A stretch of 64,000 nt of DNA from Limnohabitans curvus (GTDB lineage Bacteria > Pseudomonadota > Gammaproteobacteria > Burkholderiales > Burkholderiaceae_C), in contig NZ_NESP01000001.1 of the NCBI RefSeq assembly GCF_003063475.1, forward strand, positions 1 through 64,000. Reading direction: 5' to 3'. The notes beneath the pieces are model-generated. The model was not told the origin of the DNA and searched no databases. It was given only the letters and a program-made list of their open reading frames with translations. Of the stretch, positions 57,477 to 64,000 are shown piece after piece (within the stretch, counting starts at the first letter, position 1; each line of letters begins with the position of its first letter). A program made the translations under genes and the position numbers.

Positions 57477-57908
57477 ATGGCCATGAAGTTTCATCGCGAA
57501 AAGAGCCCAGAGCCCGAGATCAACTTGATCCCGTTCATCGACATTTTGTTGGTGGTGGTGATCTTTTTGATGCTCTCCACGACCTACAGCAAGTTCACAG
57601 AGTTGCAGCTGAACTTACCCGTGGCCGATGCCGCGGCGTTGCCAGAACGCCCGCATGAGGTGATTGTGTCGATCAGCAGCGAAGGCCAGTTCAGCGTGAA
57701 CCGCAATTTGGTCAACACCCGCGACGTGCAGGGCCTGAGCCAAGCCTTGGCCCAAGCCACACAAAACATAGACAGCCCCATGATCATCATCAGCGCAGAC
57801 GCGCAAGCCAGCCACCAATCGGTGATGCTGGTGATGGAAGCGGCTCGCCGCAATGGCCTAAACCAACTCACCTTCGCAGCCCAGTCCTCTGGCGGCAAAG
57901 CCGACTGA
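57477..57908 (+). CDS. exbD: ExbD/TolR biopolymer transport protein
   Basis: A 143-residue inner-membrane protein: short cytosolic N-terminus, one helix (about 18-40, LIPFIDILLVVVIFLMLSTT) with the proton-carrying Asp in FIDILL, then a periplasmic domain. It forms the channel with the preceding protein. Start 57477 (MAMKFHREK) is 16 bp after exbB; the second Met is an alternative. It ends 5 bp before lpxK. Confidence 0.88.
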   Translation: MAMKFHREKSPEPEINLIPFIDILLVVVIFLMLSTTYSKFTELQLNLPVADAAALPERPHEVIVSISSEGQFSVNRNLVNTRDVQGLSQALAQATQNIDSPMIIISADAQASHQSVMLVMEAARRNGLNQLTFAAQSSGGKAD

Positions 57909-57913
57909 CGCCC

Positions 57914-58975
57914 ATGACCCGCATGCGCCAAGCATTGATGCAGGCTTGGAATGGCCAAGGCGGTTGGGGTGAAGCACTGGCCTTCGCTTTGTTGCCCGTG
58001 AGCTGGCTATTTGCGGGCCTCGTGGCCATGCGCCGCGCGCTGTACCAGCACGGTTTTTACAAAACACAAACCTTGCCTGTGCCCGTCCTCGTGGTGGGCA
58101 ATGTGATGGTGGGTGGCGTGGGCAAAACGCCCATCACCATGGCTTTGGTGAAACATTTGACCGAACAAGGTTGGCGTGTGGGTGTGCTGTCACGCGGCTA
58201 TGGTCGCCGCACGACGGGCATCCAAGCGGTGACACCGACAAGCCTTGCCCCCGACGTGGGCGACGAACCTTTGCTGATTGCCCGCAGCTGCCAAGTGCCG
58301 GTGTTTGTCAGCGCTAGGCGTGTGGACGCAGGACATGCGCTGCTGGCACAGCACCCCGAGGTGCAAGTGCTGGTGTGTGACGACGGTTTGCAGCACTGGC
58401 AACTGGCACGCGACCTAGAGCTGTGCGTGTTTGACGAACGCGGCGTGGGCAACGGCCACTTGCTGCCCGCAGGCCCGCTACGTGAAAACTGGCCGCGCAA
58501 AGCGATGCCTCAAGCCACATCGGGCAATGCCGTACCTTGCTGGGTGCTGAAAACTTCTGGCAACGTTGGCCCACATGAGTTTGCCGTGCAGCGCCGCTTG
58601 GCCGATGTCGCCGTGCAAGCCGATGGCACACAGCGCCCACTCAGCAGCTGGAGCCACACGCCCGTGCAAGCCTTGGCGGGCATTGCCAAACCCGAGGTTT
58701 TTTTTGCCATGCTGCGCGACAAAGGCCTGACGCTGACCCGCTCGCAAGCCCTGCCCGACCATGCCGACTTGCAGCAACTGCACATCGACGCCTCACAAGG
58801 CGATGTGCTGTGTACCGAAAAAGATGCGGTCAAACTCTGGGCGCATCACCCACACGCTTGGGCCGTGCCCTTGCAAACCACCTTACCTGCTGCGCTGCTG
58901 AGCGCCATTGCCCAGCACCTCGCAGCCTCACCACACGCAAAGTTATCATCACCCCATGGACACCAAACTGCTTGA
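57914..58975 (+). CDS. lpxK: Tetraacyldisaccharide 4'-kinase
   Basis: A 353-residue membrane-associated kinase that phosphorylates the lipid A precursor. It has an N-terminal hydrophobic helix (about 18-40), the P-loop [30 protein letters not shown] and [16 protein letters not shown]. Length is typical (about 330-350). The 3' end overlaps the next gene by 20 bases. Together with kdsB here and msbA upstream it covers lipopolysaccharide assembly. Confidence 0.96.
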   Translation: MTRMRQALMQAWNGQGGWGEALAFALLPVSWLFAGLVAMRRALYQHGFYKTQTLPVPVLVVGNVMVGGVGKTPITMALVKHLTEQGWRVGVLSRGYGRRTTGIQAVTPTSLAPDVGDEPLLIARSCQVPVFVSARRVDAGHALLAQHPEVQVLVCDDGLQHWQLARDLELCVFDERGVGNGHLLPAGPLRENWPRKAMPQATSGNAVPCWVLKTSGNVGPHEFAVQRRLADVAVQADGTQRPLSSWSHTPVQALAGIAKPEVFFAMLRDKGLTLTRSQALPDHADLQQLHIDASQGDVLCTEKDAVKLWAHHPHAWAVPLQTTLPAALLSAIAQHLAASPHAKLSSPHGHQTA

Positions 58976-59138
58976 ACTCTTGGTCTGCCCCGTGACCAAA
59001 GGCCCCCTTGAATACAACCGCGACACGCAAGAGCTCATCTCTCGCAGCGCGCGTTTGGCTTACCCCGTTCGCGACGGCATTCCTGTGCTGCTAGAAAACG
59101 AAGCACGCCCACTGACCGACGCTGAACTGAAAGCCTAA
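58956..59138 (+). CDS. Trm112/YcaR-family small protein
   Basis: A 60-residue protein with [51 protein letters not shown], the Trm112/YcaR pattern. Only one of the usual zinc cysteines (CPVTKG, normally CPxCKG) remains, as in YcaR. Members activate methyltransferases or assist other enzymes. It is fixed between lpxK and kdsB in many proteobacteria. ATG 58956 lies within the lpxK end; the stop abuts the kdsB ATG. Confidence 0.92.
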   Translation: MDTKLLELLVCPVTKGPLEYNRDTQELISRSARLAYPVRDGIPVLLENEARPLTDAELKA

Positions 59139-59900
59139 ATGTCGTTTTGCGTTCTCATTCCAGCGCGCATGGCCTCGTCGCGCTTGCCCGACAAGCCTTT
59201 GGCCGATATTGCCGGTGTCCCCATGGTGGTGCGCGTGGCGCAACGCGCCAAGCTCTCAGGTGCCTCACGCGTGGTGGTGGCAGCCGATGACGCCCGCATC
59301 GTCGCCGCTTGCCAAGCCCACGCCATTGACGCCGTGCTCACCCGAACCGACCACCCCTCTGGCAGCGACCGTTTGGCTGAAGCCTGTGATTTATTGAAGC
59401 TGCAAGACAGCGACGTGGTCGTGAATGTTCAGGGCGACGAGCCCCTGATCGATCCCGCCTCCATTGACGCGGCGGCCCAGTTGCTGCAAACACGCAATGA
59501 CTGCAGCATGAGCACACTGGCCCACACCATCGACAACGTGGAAGACTTTGCCAACCCCAACGTGGTGAAAGTAGTGCTCGACGCCCGCAACACAGCGCTG
59601 TACTTCAGCCGTGCCCCGATTGCGTGGTGGCGCGATGGATTTACCCAAGGTATGACGGCCCTGCCCACCCCCGCGCCGCTGCGCCATGTGGGTTTGTACG
59701 GCTACCGCGTTGGTTTTTTGCGCGAATTCCCAAAGCTGGCCCAAGCCCCGATTGAAGTGACCGAATCACTCGAACAGCTGCGCGCCATGTGGCACGGCCA
59801 CCGCATCGCCGTCCACGTCACCGAGCATTCACCAGGCCCCGGCGTCGACACGCCTGAGGACTTGGCACGTGTCAGAGCCCTGCTGAGCGCTGTTGCGTAA
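59139..59900 (+). CDS. kdsB: 3-deoxy-manno-octulosonate cytidylyltransferase
   Basis: A 253-residue enzyme that makes CMP-Kdo for lipopolysaccharide core. It starts [27 protein letters not shown], with [28 protein letters not shown] and [12 protein letters not shown], all family signatures. Its ATG follows the previous stop (TAAATG) directly. Confidence 0.97.
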   Translation: MSFCVLIPARMASSRLPDKPLADIAGVPMVVRVAQRAKLSGASRVVVAADDARIVAACQAHAIDAVLTRTDHPSGSDRLAEACDLLKLQDSDVVVNVQGDEPLIDPASIDAAAQLLQTRNDCSMSTLAHTIDNVEDFANPNVVKVVLDARNTALYFSRAPIAWWRDGFTQGMTALPTPAPLRHVGLYGYRVGFLREFPKLAQAPIEVTESLEQLRAMWHGHRIAVHVTEHSPGPGVDTPEDLARVRALLSAVA

Positions 59901-59952
59901 GGCTTTCGAAGGGAAGCGCGTGATATCCTCGCCTAAGTAATAAAACGTATAG

Positions 59953-60627
<675 letters not shown>

Positions 60628-60634
60628 ACCGATT

Positions 60635-60649
60635 CAAGCGCTGCGCTTG
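60635..60649 (+). other. Small hairpin after adk
   Basis: Arms CAAGCG and CGCTTG around CTG, immediately ahead of the stronger terminator at 60655. It probably adds to transcript 3' end structure. Confidence 0.35.
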
Positions 60650-60654
60650 CAAAC

Positions 60655-60683
60655 AAAAGCCGCTCAACAGAGCGGCTTTTTTG
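60655..60683. terminator. Terminator between adk and the asparaginase gene
   Basis: Arms AAAAGCCGCT (60655-60664) and AGCGGCTTTT (60671-60680) with loop CAACAG and further T. It serves adk and, through the A run, probably the convergent asparaginase gene. Confidence 0.88.
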
Positions 60684-60700
60684 TTGGCGACTTGCTTTGA

Positions 60701-61606
60701 CTACGCTTGCTGCGCCACAAGATGCATCAGCAAAGCCACGCGGGCCTGCACAGCGGTCAAGCCCCCCGCATGTGGCAACACATCAGCTTCACGCAACTGC
60801 ACGCCACCTTGTGCGCAACGTGAGGCACGCAACACCTGAGCGCCCTGCTTTTGCGCGTCCAGCAAAGCAGCCTCTAAGTCATGGTGCAAAGTGCCATTGC
60901 CCGTGCCTGCCACCACCCAGCCCTGCGGTGCATCGTGCGCCGTCAGCGAGCGGACCAAGCGGCCATCGGCGCCTGCATGGTTGAACACCAGCTCCACGCG
61001 TGGCCAATGCGTGCAAGCCAACACCTGCGCCACGCTGGGCACACGTAACGCGGCGGGGTGCGTCACGCCTGCTTGCGAAGCGAAGGGATTGCGCTGATGG
61101 CTATGGCTTTTTTGCACAGCGTTTCCTGCATAAACTTGACCTGCGCACACCACAGACACACCTGATGCATCGGGCTGTTGCACCCAAGCCAAAGCGTCCT
61201 TGAGATTGCCAGGGCCATCGCTGTCAGGCGCATTGGCGGGCAGCATGGCGCAGGTGATGGCCACAGGTTTGGTAGGCTGCAACACAGTTTGCAAAAAGTA
61301 GGCTGTTTCTTCGAGTGTGTCTGTGCCGTGCGTGATGACCATGCCTTGCACATCGTCTTGTTTTAAGCAGTGCGACACGCGAGCCAGCAGGCTTTGCCAG
61401 ACCGCAAACGACATGTCTTTGCTGTCGATTTGGGCCACCTGTTCGCTCAACAGTTCAATGCCTTCATGGGCAACGCCCTGCAGCAAATCGTCCACGCCCA
61501 CTTGGCCAGCTGTGTAGTTTTGAGGCTGGGCTGCATCGCTTGCCAAGCCAGCAATCGTGCCACCTGTGGCTAAAACAACGATTTTTTTAGTTTTTTTTGC
61601 ATTCAT
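60701..61606 (-). CDS. Asparaginase
   Basis: A 301-residue enzyme with the first catalytic Thr in VLATGGTIAGLASD (near residue 16), the second motif VITHGTDTLEETAYFL (near 90) and later GTGNGTLHHDLEAAL. It hydrolyses asparagine to aspartate and ammonia. No signal peptide is visible, so it appears cytoplasmic. At 301 residues it is slightly short for the family (about 325-340). It diverges from lexA. Confidence 0.92.
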   Translation of the reverse strand: MNAKKTKKIVVLATGGTIAGLASDAAQPQNYTAGQVGVDDLLQGVAHEGIELLSEQVAQIDSKDMSFAVWQSLLARVSHCLKQDDVQGMVITHGTDTLEETAYFLQTVLQPTKPVAITCAMLPANAPDSDGPGNLKDALAWVQQPDASGVSVVCAGQVYAGNAVQKSHSHQRNPFASQAGVTHPAALRVPSVAQVLACTHWPRVELVFNHAGADGRLVRSLTAHDAPQGWVVAGTGNGTLHHDLEAALLDAQKQGAQVLRASRCAQGGVQLREADVLPHAGGLTAVQARVALLMHLVAQQA

Positions 61607-61626
61607 AGCTTGCCAAACTCAAAAAG

Positions 61627-61642
61627 CTGGTTAAAAATACAG
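61627..61642. promoter_or_regulatory. LexA box 1 upstream of lexA
   Basis: CTG at 61627 and CAG ending at 61642 enclose 10 bases (CTGGTTAAAAATACAG), matching the CTG-N10-CAG operator. It is 59 bases before the lexA ATG. Confidence 0.85.
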
Positions 61643-61645
61643 TTA

Positions 61646-61661
61646 CTGGATGCGCAAACAG
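61646..61661. promoter_or_regulatory. LexA box 2 upstream of lexA
   Basis: CTGGATGCGCAAACAG again fits CTG-N10-CAG. It is offset 19 bp from box 1, about two helical turns, so two dimers could bind on the same face. Confidence 0.85.
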
Positions 61662-61701
61662 TTGCATCTCTTAAGACACACATTGTGCAGGAGTCGAACC
61701 G

Positions 61702-62358
61702 ATGATTGAAATGCCAAAACTTACCGCCCGTCAGCAACAGATTTTGGAGCTTATCCAGTCTGCCATTGCCAACACCGGTTCGCCCCCCACACGCGCCGAA
61801 ATTGCAGCTGAGCTTGGCTTCAAGTCTGCCAACGCCGCCGAAGAACATTTGCAAGCCTTGGCCCGCAAAGGTGCGATTGAGCTGGTGAGCGGCACATCTC
61901 GTGGCATTCGCCTCAAAGGTGGCAACCAACGCAGCTACCAAGAAAGCACCTTCAGCGCTTCACCCTCAGGCTTCTCGTTGCCGCTGGTAGGCCGTGTGGC
62001 TGCAGGCTCGCCCATCTTGGCGCAAGAACATGTGGACCAAACCTATTTTGTAGAAAGCAGCTTATTCCAACGCAAGCCTGACTACTTGCTGCGTGTGCGC
62101 GGCATGTCCATGCGCGACGCCGGCATCATGGACGGCGACTTGCTGGCTGTGCAATCCACCCGTGATGCCAAAAACGGGCAGATCGTGGTGGCCCGTTTGG
62201 GCGAAGAAGTGACCGTCAAACGCTTTCGCAAAACCGCCAGCCACATTGAACTGCTCCCCGAAAACCCAGACTTCAAAACCATTTTGGTTGAACCGGGCGA
62301 GCCCTTTGAAATTGAAGGTTTGGCCGTTGGCCTGATCCGTAACACCATGATGATGTAA
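61702..62358 (+). CDS. lexA: SOS repressor LexA
   Basis: A 218-residue repressor. The winged-helix DNA-binding domain spans about 5-72 ([36 protein letters not shown]). The self-cleavage site is Ala101-Gly102 (VAAGSP), and the Ser136 (GMSM) and Lys173 (TVKRF) dyad is spaced 37 residues as in E. coli. Two LexA operators upstream indicate autoregulation. Start ATG 61702 has AGGAG 8 bases upstream; ATG 61711 is the alternative. Confidence 0.98.
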   Translation: MIEMPKLTARQQQILELIQSAIANTGSPPTRAEIAAELGFKSANAAEEHLQALARKGAIELVSGTSRGIRLKGGNQRSYQESTFSASPSGFSLPLVGRVAAGSPILAQEHVDQTYFVESSLFQRKPDYLLRVRGMSMRDAGIMDGDLLAVQSTRDAKNGQIVVARLGEEVTVKRFRKTASHIELLPENPDFKTILVEPGEPFEIEGLAVGLIRNTMMM

Positions 62359-62371
62359 AGAAAGAACGACC

Positions 62372-62608
62372 ATGAGCCTCGCACTTTTTGGCGCCTACCG
62401 CCTCCTCAATCCTCTGCAAAACGTGGTCCGCGGCTTCATGCCTGCACAAGCCCTGCAAAGCACACCTCGCCACTTGCCACTGCGCGTCGCTCGCGTGATG
62501 GAAGCGCAACACAACCGCAAAAACGCAGGGCGCATGGTCATCTCGGGCCGCATGGCCGATGTGTGCGCCGAACTCGACCGTTTGGCCGAGCTAGAAAACC
62601 GTCACTGA
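62372..62608 (+). CDS. Small protein of unknown function after lexA
   Basis: A 78-residue basic protein beginning 13 bp after lexA with AAAGAAAGA upstream. The C-terminus (RMVISGRMADVCAELDRLAELE) resembles a short helical motif seen in small betaproteobacterial proteins. The short gap suggests co-transcription with lexA and thus possible SOS control. No family is recognised. Confidence 0.7.
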   Translation: MSLALFGAYRLLNPLQNVVRGFMPAQALQSTPRHLPLRVARVMEAQHNRKNAGRMVISGRMADVCAELDRLAELENRH

Positions 62609-62669
62609 TATTTGAAATAGGGCTCACGCGCCCAGCGTGAAGCCCCGTGGCACAAGGCACAATTAGGGG

Positions 62670-63677
62670 ATGAACATTGTCATCCTCGACGACTACCAAG
62701 ATGTCGTGCGCAAGTTGGCTTGCGCGTCCAAATTAGAAGCCTACCCCGCCAAGGTTTACACCAACACCATCAAGGGCGTTGGCCAGTTGTCGGTCCGACT
62801 TAAAGACGCCGAAGTGTTGGTGTTGATTCGTGAGCGCACCCAGCTCACACGCCAGTTGCTTGAAAAGTTGCCCAAACTCAAACTCATCTCTCAAACTGGA
62901 AAAATAGGCAGCCACATTGATATCGCGACCTGCACCGAACGCGGCATTGCCGTGGCAGAAGGTTCGGGCTCACCGATTGCCCCTGCTGAGTTGACTTGGG
63001 CGTTGATCATGGCCGCCATGCGCCGTTTGCCCCAATACATCAGCAACCTCAAACACGGGGCTTGGCAACAAGCAGGCCTCAAAGCGGGTTCGATGCCCAC
63101 CAACTTTGGCCTCGGCCAAGTCCTACGTGGCAAGACTCTGGGTATTTGGGGCTACGGCAAGATTGGACAAATTTTGGCCGGCTACGGTAAAGCATTCGGC
63201 ATGCGCGTGTTGATGTGGGGCAGCGAGGCCTCACGCGAACGCGCAGCCAAAGATGGCCTGAACGTGGCCGAATCACGAGAAACCTTCTTCGAAGAATGCG
63301 ATGTGCTGACCTTGAACCTGCGCTTGGTCGACGAGACCCGCGGCATCGTCAAGTTGGCCGACCTCAACCGCATGAAACCCACCGCTTTGTTGGTGAACAC
63401 CTCCCGTGCTGAGTTGATTGAGCCAGACGCACTCATCACGGGTCTCAACCGCGGTCGCCCTGGCATGGCTGCCATCGACGTGTTTGAAAGCGAACCCATC
63501 ATGCAAGGCCACGCCCTGCTACGCTTGGAAAACTGCATCTGCACGCCACACATCGGCTATGTGGAGCAAGACAGCTACGAGCTGTATTTCGGCACAGCCT
63601 TTGACAACGTGGTGAACTTCATCAAAGGCACGCCCACCAACATTGTCAATCCGGGCGCATTGCAAGTACGCCGATGA
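62670..63677 (+). CDS. D-2-hydroxyacid dehydrogenase, phosphoglycerate-dehydrogenase-like
   Basis: A 335-residue NAD-dependent dehydrogenase. The Rossmann motif is GIWGYGKIGQILAGYGKAFGM (about 165-185), the catalytic Arg lies in LNLRLVDETRG, NTSRAELI follows, and the His-Glu region is CICTPHIGYVEQDSYELYF. No C-terminal ACT domain is present, so it is not full-length SerA. The substrate is unknown. It is 61 bp after the small gene. Confidence 0.9.
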   Translation: MNIVILDDYQDVVRKLACASKLEAYPAKVYTNTIKGVGQLSVRLKDAEVLVLIRERTQLTRQLLEKLPKLKLISQTGKIGSHIDIATCTERGIAVAEGSGSPIAPAELTWALIMAAMRRLPQYISNLKHGAWQQAGLKAGSMPTNFGLGQVLRGKTLGIWGYGKIGQILAGYGKAFGMRVLMWGSEASRERAAKDGLNVAESRETFFEECDVLTLNLRLVDETRGIVKLADLNRMKPTALLVNTSRAELIEPDALITGLNRGRPGMAAIDVFESEPIMQGHALLRLENCICTPHIGYVEQDSYELYFGTAFDNVVNFIKGTPTNIVNPGALQVRR

Positions 63678-63681
63678 CGTT

Positions 63682-64000
63682 TTAGTTGGCCTTGCTGGCT
63701 GCGCGCTCAGCCATCAACGCCATGCATGCCTTGCGATCTGCGTTGACATGTTGCACCGACGCACGTTCCGCCATTTGCTGGTTGTAGGCTTTGACTGGCA
63801 GATGCGCCAACATATCTTCTCCGTACACCGCTTTGGACGCCATGGACACCAGCGGTAAATTCACAATCGCGGAGCAGTCAGCGAGCGTGAACATATCGCC
63901 GGCAATATAGGGCGAGAACTTCACCAGATTGCTCAAGCCTTCCACGCCTTTGGCGAGTTGTTTTCGCACACGCGTTTGCGTGGCTTCGTCCACCGCGCCA
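63682..64000 (-). CDS. Glutathione S-transferase-like protein, C-terminal part; N-terminus beyond the right edge
   Basis: About 106 residues of the helical C-terminal GST domain are visible, with SPYIAGDMFTLADCSAIVNLPLVSMASKAVYG (the ALAD-type hydrophobic motif). The frame stays open to the edge, so the thioredoxin-fold N-terminal domain lies outside. The stop is 4 bases from the dehydrogenase stop, making the two genes convergent. Confidence 0.85.
   Translation of the reverse strand, partial: GAVDEATQTRVRKQLAKGVEGLSNLVKFSPYIAGDMFTLADCSAIVNLPLVSMASKAVYGEDMLAHLPVKAYNQQMAERASVQHVNADRKACMALMAERAASKAN

Noticed and set aside
58956..59138. Trm112-like gene as a broken zinc protein because cysteines are missing
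   Set aside because: YcaR-type members normally lack the full cysteine set, and the length and position are standard.

Overview
The window looks like chromosomal DNA of a betaproteobacterium, most likely Burkholderiales/Comamonadaceae of the Limnohabitans-Rhodoferax kind. This is inferred from protein style and from gene orders common in that group (tolB-pal-cpoB, exbB-exbD-lpxK-trm112-kdsB-adk, icd-clpS-clpA); no search was run.

Positions 1-28310 hold one uninterrupted minus-strand reading frame that runs off the left edge: the N-terminal 9,436 or so codons of a giant two-partner-secretion exoprotein (TpsA, filamentous-haemagglutinin type). After a signal peptide and the TPS secretion domain come glycine-rich modules, autotransporter-type beta-strand repeats, about 16 YDG/MBG modules, eight copies of a GPISxYGGN module, and near-identical 579-bp-period repeats at the edge. 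Behind it on the same strand lie its outer-membrane transporter TpsB (28368-30152), a separate secreted protein that is essentially a lone POTRA domain (30276-30713), and a small secreted protein of unknown role (30775-31248).

At 31.76-33.31 kb a very small AT-rich element sits in a tRNA-Lys gene. It is bounded by a 48-bp direct repeat of the tRNA 3' half and carries an integrase cut off before its catalytic domain plus one secreted cargo protein. It appears to have separated the tRNA from its own terminator.

The rest (33.4-64 kb) is core genome. Region 33.4-37.8 kb (minus) is tolB-pal-cpoB followed by overlapping genes for a YeeE-type sulfur transporter and TcdA. Then come msbA and a glycosyltransferase (plus). 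Region 40.5-48.2 kb (minus) is a tightly packed nine-gene run, yebC-purD-acyltransferase-hemF-nadD-rsfS-rlmH-maf-rng. A HerA-like ATPase gene (plus) faces clpA-clpS-icd (minus). A DUF192 gene (plus) faces sodB-xseA (minus). Region 56.8-60.6 kb (plus) is exbB-exbD-lpxK-trm112-kdsB-adk. The window ends with an asparaginase (minus), lexA with two SOS boxes, a small unknown gene and a D-2-hydroxyacid dehydrogenase (plus), and the C-terminal part of a GST-like protein (minus) cut by the right edge.

The least ordinary content is the giant TPS locus with its detached POTRA protein and the minimal tRNA-Lys element. The remainder is largely standard housekeeping, apart from an RsfS with a long histone-like tail.
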